In this document: positions 6,418 through 8,027 of the stretch, piece after piece | Numbering within the stretch: position 1 is the first letter of the stretch | Layout: every line of letters begins with the position of its first letter | Origin: an uncultured Bacteroidales bacterium | Lineage (GTDB): Bacteria; Bacteroidota; Bacteroidia; Bacteroidales; Paludibacteraceae | Assembly (NCBI GenBank): GCA_900321775.1 | Contig: ONXE01000131.1 | Location: 1 to 8,027 of the forward strand | Reading direction: 5' to 3' | DNA: 8,027 nucleotides | The notes under the pieces: model-generated | The model's database searches: none | What the model was told of the DNA's origin: nothing | What the model saw: only the letters and a program-made list of their open reading frames with translations | Made by a program: the position numbers and the translations under genes

Positions 6418-6470
6418 AAGATTAAACGTTTTATTATCACTATTCCATAAAAAGAACTAATCTCCGGCAT
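6414..6470 (-). pseudogene. Truncated DUF4160 gene, 18-codon remnant
   Basis: An ATG at 6470 encodes MPEISSFYGIVIIKRLIL and then TGA at 6416-6414, which overlaps the DUF2442 start as ATGA. The first twelve residues match the characteristic N-terminus of DUF4160 proteins (MPxISxFYGIxI), which normally run to about 80-90 residues with a histidine-rich HNPPHFH-type motif soon after. That motif and the rest are missing. An internal deletion joining the first dozen codons to the last few would give this layout, because the coupled overlap with DUF2442 is preserved. The order DUF4160-DUF2442 is the usual one. Recognition is from memory of the family, on a short match strengthened by the neighbour. 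Confidence 0.7.
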
Positions 6471-6498
6471 GACAATTCAAAAATTTTGTTTACGGCCG

Positions 6499-6530
6499 CA
6501 AAGTTACAACTTTTTTTTGATATATGCAAG
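6499..6530 (-). promoter_or_regulatory. Bacteroidetes-type promoter for the DUF4160 stub and DUF2442
   Basis: On the minus strand CTTG (6530-6527) is followed by 20 bases and TAACTTTG (6506-6499). The spacer ends AAAAAAAAGTTG, nearly the same as in the promoter at 4416-4447. Transcription would start about 20 bases before the DUF4160 stub ATG at 6470. It points away from the recR promoter. Confidence 0.8.
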
Positions 6531-6709
6531 AAAAAAATGAAAAAAGTGATATTTTTTCACCAACCAACCCACTAATCGTTTGTCGAAATCCGACAAATTA
6601 TCTCATGAGAAGAGCAAGCAACCCTCTCCAGACTTTTTCCGTACCACCTACTTACCCTCTCGGACCGAAGCGGATTCAAAAACTAAAAATGCATTTTTTT
6701 TACTTTTTC
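6531..6709. other. Intergenic region between divergent promoters
   Basis: This stretch separates the leftward DUF2442 promoter from the rightward recR promoter. Both ends are A/T-rich. The middle carries one perfect palindrome (6580-6598). Short frames here show no family resemblance, and I see no gene in it. Confidence 0.6.
6580..6598. promoter_or_regulatory. Perfect 7-base palindrome, possible operator
   Basis: TTTGTCG (6580-6586) and CGACAAA (6592-6598) form a perfect inverted repeat around a 5-base centre (AAATC). A dyad of this size between two divergent promoters could bind a dimeric regulator. It lies about 50 bases upstream of the -33 box of the DUF2442 promoter and more than 110 bases upstream of recR's. 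No T-run follows, so it is not a clear terminator. Confidence 0.3.
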
Positions 6710-6741
6710 CTTGCACAATTCAATTTTTTTTTGTAACTTTG
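6710..6741 (+). promoter_or_regulatory. Bacteroidetes-type promoter for recR
   Basis: CTTG (6710-6713), a 20-base spacer rich in T, then TAACTTTG (6734-6741). Transcription would begin near 6748, about 55 bases before the recR ATG. The bases just after the -7 box (CAGCCG) resemble those at the other two promoters in the window. Confidence 0.85.
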
Positions 6742-6757
6742 CAGCCGTTTTCGTAAA

Positions 6758-6799
6758 ATGCGTAGTGTGCGCATGCACGAACGTGTGAAAAAGGAATAG
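6758..6799 (+). CDS. Possible 13-codon leader ORF before recR
   Basis: ATG at 6758 opens MRSVRMHERVKKE and stops at TAG (6797-6799). It is in the same frame as recR, whose ATG follows after one codon (AAA). The ORF would start about ten bases into the transcript. Its terminating ribosomes could pass to recR, but nothing shows that it is translated, and a frame this short is easily due to chance. Confidence 0.15.
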   Translation: MRSVRMHERVKKE

Positions 6800-6802
6800 A
6801 AA

Positions 6803-7423
6803 ATGAACAGTACATATCCATCGGTGTTGTTGGAGAACGCAGTCAACGAGTTTGCGTCGCTGCCGAGCGTTGGGCGCAAGACGGCCCTTCGCCTCGTGCT
6901 GCATTTGCTTCGCCGTAAACCCGAAGAAGTGGAGGCTTTTGCGGGTGCGCTGACCAAACTGAAGAATGAGGTTCACTACTGCCGGGTTTGCCACAACATC
7001 AGCGATACGGAACTATGTCCTATCTGCGCTTCGCATAACCGCGACCGCCAGACCGTGTGTGTGGTGGAGAATATCCAGGACGTGATGCAGGTAGAGGCTA
7101 CGGGTCAGTTCCACGGTTTGTACCATGTTCTCGGAGGTATTATCTCGCCGATGGACGGAATAGGGCCGAAGGATCTGGAAATCGATTCGCTTCTGGCGCG
7201 CATAGAGCCCGAGCAGATTCATGAAGTGATACTTGCGCTGCCTACGACGATGGAAGGTGACACGACCAATTTCTACATCTACCGCCACTTGTCCAACGAT
7301 CATCCGGAGGTGCGCGTGACGCAGATTGCTCGCGGAGTGGCCGTTGGAGGAGAATTGGAATACACAGACGAAGTGACGTTAGGACGCTCCATCCTGAACA
7401 GAACGGAATTTGTGACGAATTGA
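6803..7423 (+). CDS. recR: Recombination mediator RecR
   Basis: 206 aa, normal for the family. RecR works in the cytoplasm with RecO (and RecF) to load RecA on SSB-coated single-stranded DNA at gaps. Visible parts are the helix-hairpin-helix at about 18-36 (ASLPSVGRKTALRLVLHLL), a four-cysteine zinc finger (Cys60, Cys63, Cys72, Cys75), and a Toprim domain from about 84. The Toprim domain has acidic VVEN (Glu89) and Asp93, GGIISPMDGIGP at 111-122, and LALPTTMEGD at 144-153. The C-terminal RGVAVGGELEYTDEVTLGRSILNR (177-200) is the classic RecR signature. The ATG at 6803 gives the expected N-terminus, with GGAATAG a few bases upstream. dnaX, which often precedes recR in other bacteria, is absent. 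A 19-base AT-rich gap leads to the next gene, so the two are likely co-transcribed. Confidence 0.97.
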   Translation: MNSTYPSVLLENAVNEFASLPSVGRKTALRLVLHLLRRKPEEVEAFAGALTKLKNEVHYCRVCHNISDTELCPICASHNRDRQTVCVVENIQDVMQVEATGQFHGLYHVLGGIISPMDGIGPKDLEIDSLLARIEPEQIHEVILALPTTMEGDTTNFYIYRHLSNDHPEVRVTQIARGVAVGGELEYTDEVTLGRSILNRTEFVTN

Positions 7424-7442
7424 AAATTGAAAATTATAGATT
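7418..7442 (+). repeat. AATTGA-repeat spacer between recR and the membrane protein gene
   Basis: AATTGAAAATTGAAAATTA spans the recR stop codon and the 19-base gap, followed by TAGATT before the ATG at 7443. It is very similar to the spacer between the carboxyltransferase and serC. There is no hairpin here, which fits a shared transcript. Confidence 0.5.
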
Positions 7443-7899
7443 ATGGAAACAGAATACTCAAACATCCGGAAACAAATCAACATCGTCTATTACTCACTGT
7501 ATGTGGTATATCTGCTGTTGGTGGTAGTTTTTGGCTTTTTGCTGAAAGGAAAAGAAGGTTTTATTACGATTGACCCGCTATCGCAGTACGGGCAGATTAT
7601 ATCGTATGTGGTAATCATGTACGTAATCGTCTCTATTCCAGGGGCACTATGGTGGTTCAAGAAACAGATGAAGAAAGTATGCGAGGTGCAGGATGAGGCT
7701 GCGAAGCGTGCCCGTTACCTTTCGTGTAGCAACAATAGGCAACGGCGCCGTGTTTGCAATCATCGCGTTCTATTATTTGGGCAACTACCAGCCAATGCTG
7801 TGGTGCGCAGGAATCGCCGTGCTGGCACAGTTCTTCTGCAAACCCAGTGACCGCAAGATTTATCTGGAAATCAACAACAAAAACGAGGAGGATTTATGA
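7443..7899 (+). pseudogene. Four-helix membrane protein gene interrupted by a frameshift
   Basis: The frame from ATG 7443 encodes two hydrophobic helices (about residues 14-36 and 51-71), then KKQMKKVCEVQDEAAKRAR. After that it turns into arginine-rich nonsense and stops at 7848-7850. The next frame (codons in register with 7693) takes over with TFRVATIGNGAVFAIIAFYY, a fourth hydrophobic segment MLWCAGIAVLAQFF, and an ending PSDRKIYLEINNKNEEDL, with stop TGA at 7897-7899. Joined near 7707-7720 (one extra base, or two lost) they make about 151 aa with four membrane helices, which I recall as a conserved Bacteroides-type hypothetical protein found after recR. The original stop overlaps the next ATG as ATGA, confirming the second frame. 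Either the gene is broken or the base is a sequencing error; no slippery run is visible at the junction. Function unknown. Confidence 0.8.
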
Positions 7900-8027
7900 C
7901 TATAGCTGTGGATTTTGATGGGACGATTGTTACGCACGAGTATCCGAAAATAGGCAAGCCGATTCCTTTTGCGATAGAGACTCTTCTCCGTCTGCAACAG
8001 GAGCGTCACCGTATCATTTTGTGGACG
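7896..8027 (+). CDS. HAD-superfamily hydrolase, 3' end outside window
   Basis: ATG at 7896 overlaps the preceding stop as ATGA and is preceded by GAGGAGG, an unusually good Shine-Dalgarno site for this window. The 44 visible codons begin MTIAVDFDGTIVTHEYPKIG. DFDGT (6-10) is HAD motif I, in which Asp6 would be the nucleophile and Asp8 the general acid. The segment ending RHRIILWT approaches motif II, where a Ser or Thr follows a hydrophobic strand. The spacing and the YPKIGKPIPFAIETL stretch resemble small Bacteroidales HAD phosphatases of unknown substrate. The remaining motifs lie beyond the edge, so the substrate cannot be guessed. It is likely co-transcribed with recR and the membrane protein gene. 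Confidence 0.9.
   Translation, partial: MTIAVDFDGTIVTHEYPKIGKPIPFAIETLLRLQQERHRIILWT

Noticed and set aside
6524..6736. 70-codon plus-strand frame upstream of recR
   Set aside because: It runs through poly-A/T promoter sequence, ends inside the recR promoter, and has no family resemblance.
1..8027. CRISPR array, tRNA/rRNA genes, transposase or phage genes
   Set aside because: No spaced repeats, cloverleaf-like segments or transposase/integrase motifs were seen on either strand. The only repeats are the serpin duplication, the inverted repeat and the short AT spacers.

Overview
The window looks like an ordinary chromosomal segment from a member of the Bacteroidales (Bacteroides/Prevotella-like). 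Three lines of evidence support this. Three promoters fit the Bacteroidetes primary-sigma consensus (TTTG/CTTG, a 20-base spacer, then TAACTTTG). Gene starts mostly sit in AT-rich leaders rather than behind strong Shine-Dalgarno sites. The proteins match Bacteroidales-type families: a short type-III-like SerA, a secreted serpin, and a recR / small membrane protein / HAD cluster. No tRNA, rRNA, CRISPR array or complete insertion sequence was found.

Left half (minus strand, about 4450 down to 1): a likely operon read from one promoter at 4416-4447. Its order is a carboxyltransferase of the oxaloacetate decarboxylase alpha / pyruvate carboxylase B type, then serC, then serA, then a secreted protein that runs off the left edge. 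SerA and SerC carry out the first two steps of phosphorylated serine synthesis. The carboxyltransferase would act on the neighbouring pyruvate/oxaloacetate pool. It has an intact metal-binding barrel, but its biotinyl-like domain lacks the biotin-accepting lysine.

Middle (minus strand, 6530 down to 4507): a promoter, a broken DUF4160 gene reduced to an 18-codon stub, and an intact DUF2442 gene overlapping it by ATGA. Next comes a structured 133-base inverted repeat holding a possible 33-codon small membrane ORF. It is followed by a secreted serpin ending in a strong intrinsic terminator. The serpin carries a perfect in-frame 48-base tandem duplication.

Right (plus strand, 6710 to 8027): a promoter, recR (recombinational repair), a four-helix membrane protein gene split by a frameshift, and the start of a HAD-type phosphatase gene. 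The last two are coupled through an ATGA overlap, so this is also a likely operon.

The most interesting points are the carboxyltransferase without a biotin lysine, the duplicated serpin helix, the inverted repeat with its small ORF, the previously hidden DUF4160 stub, and the strong similarity of the three promoter modules. None of these amounts to a clearly new multi-gene system.
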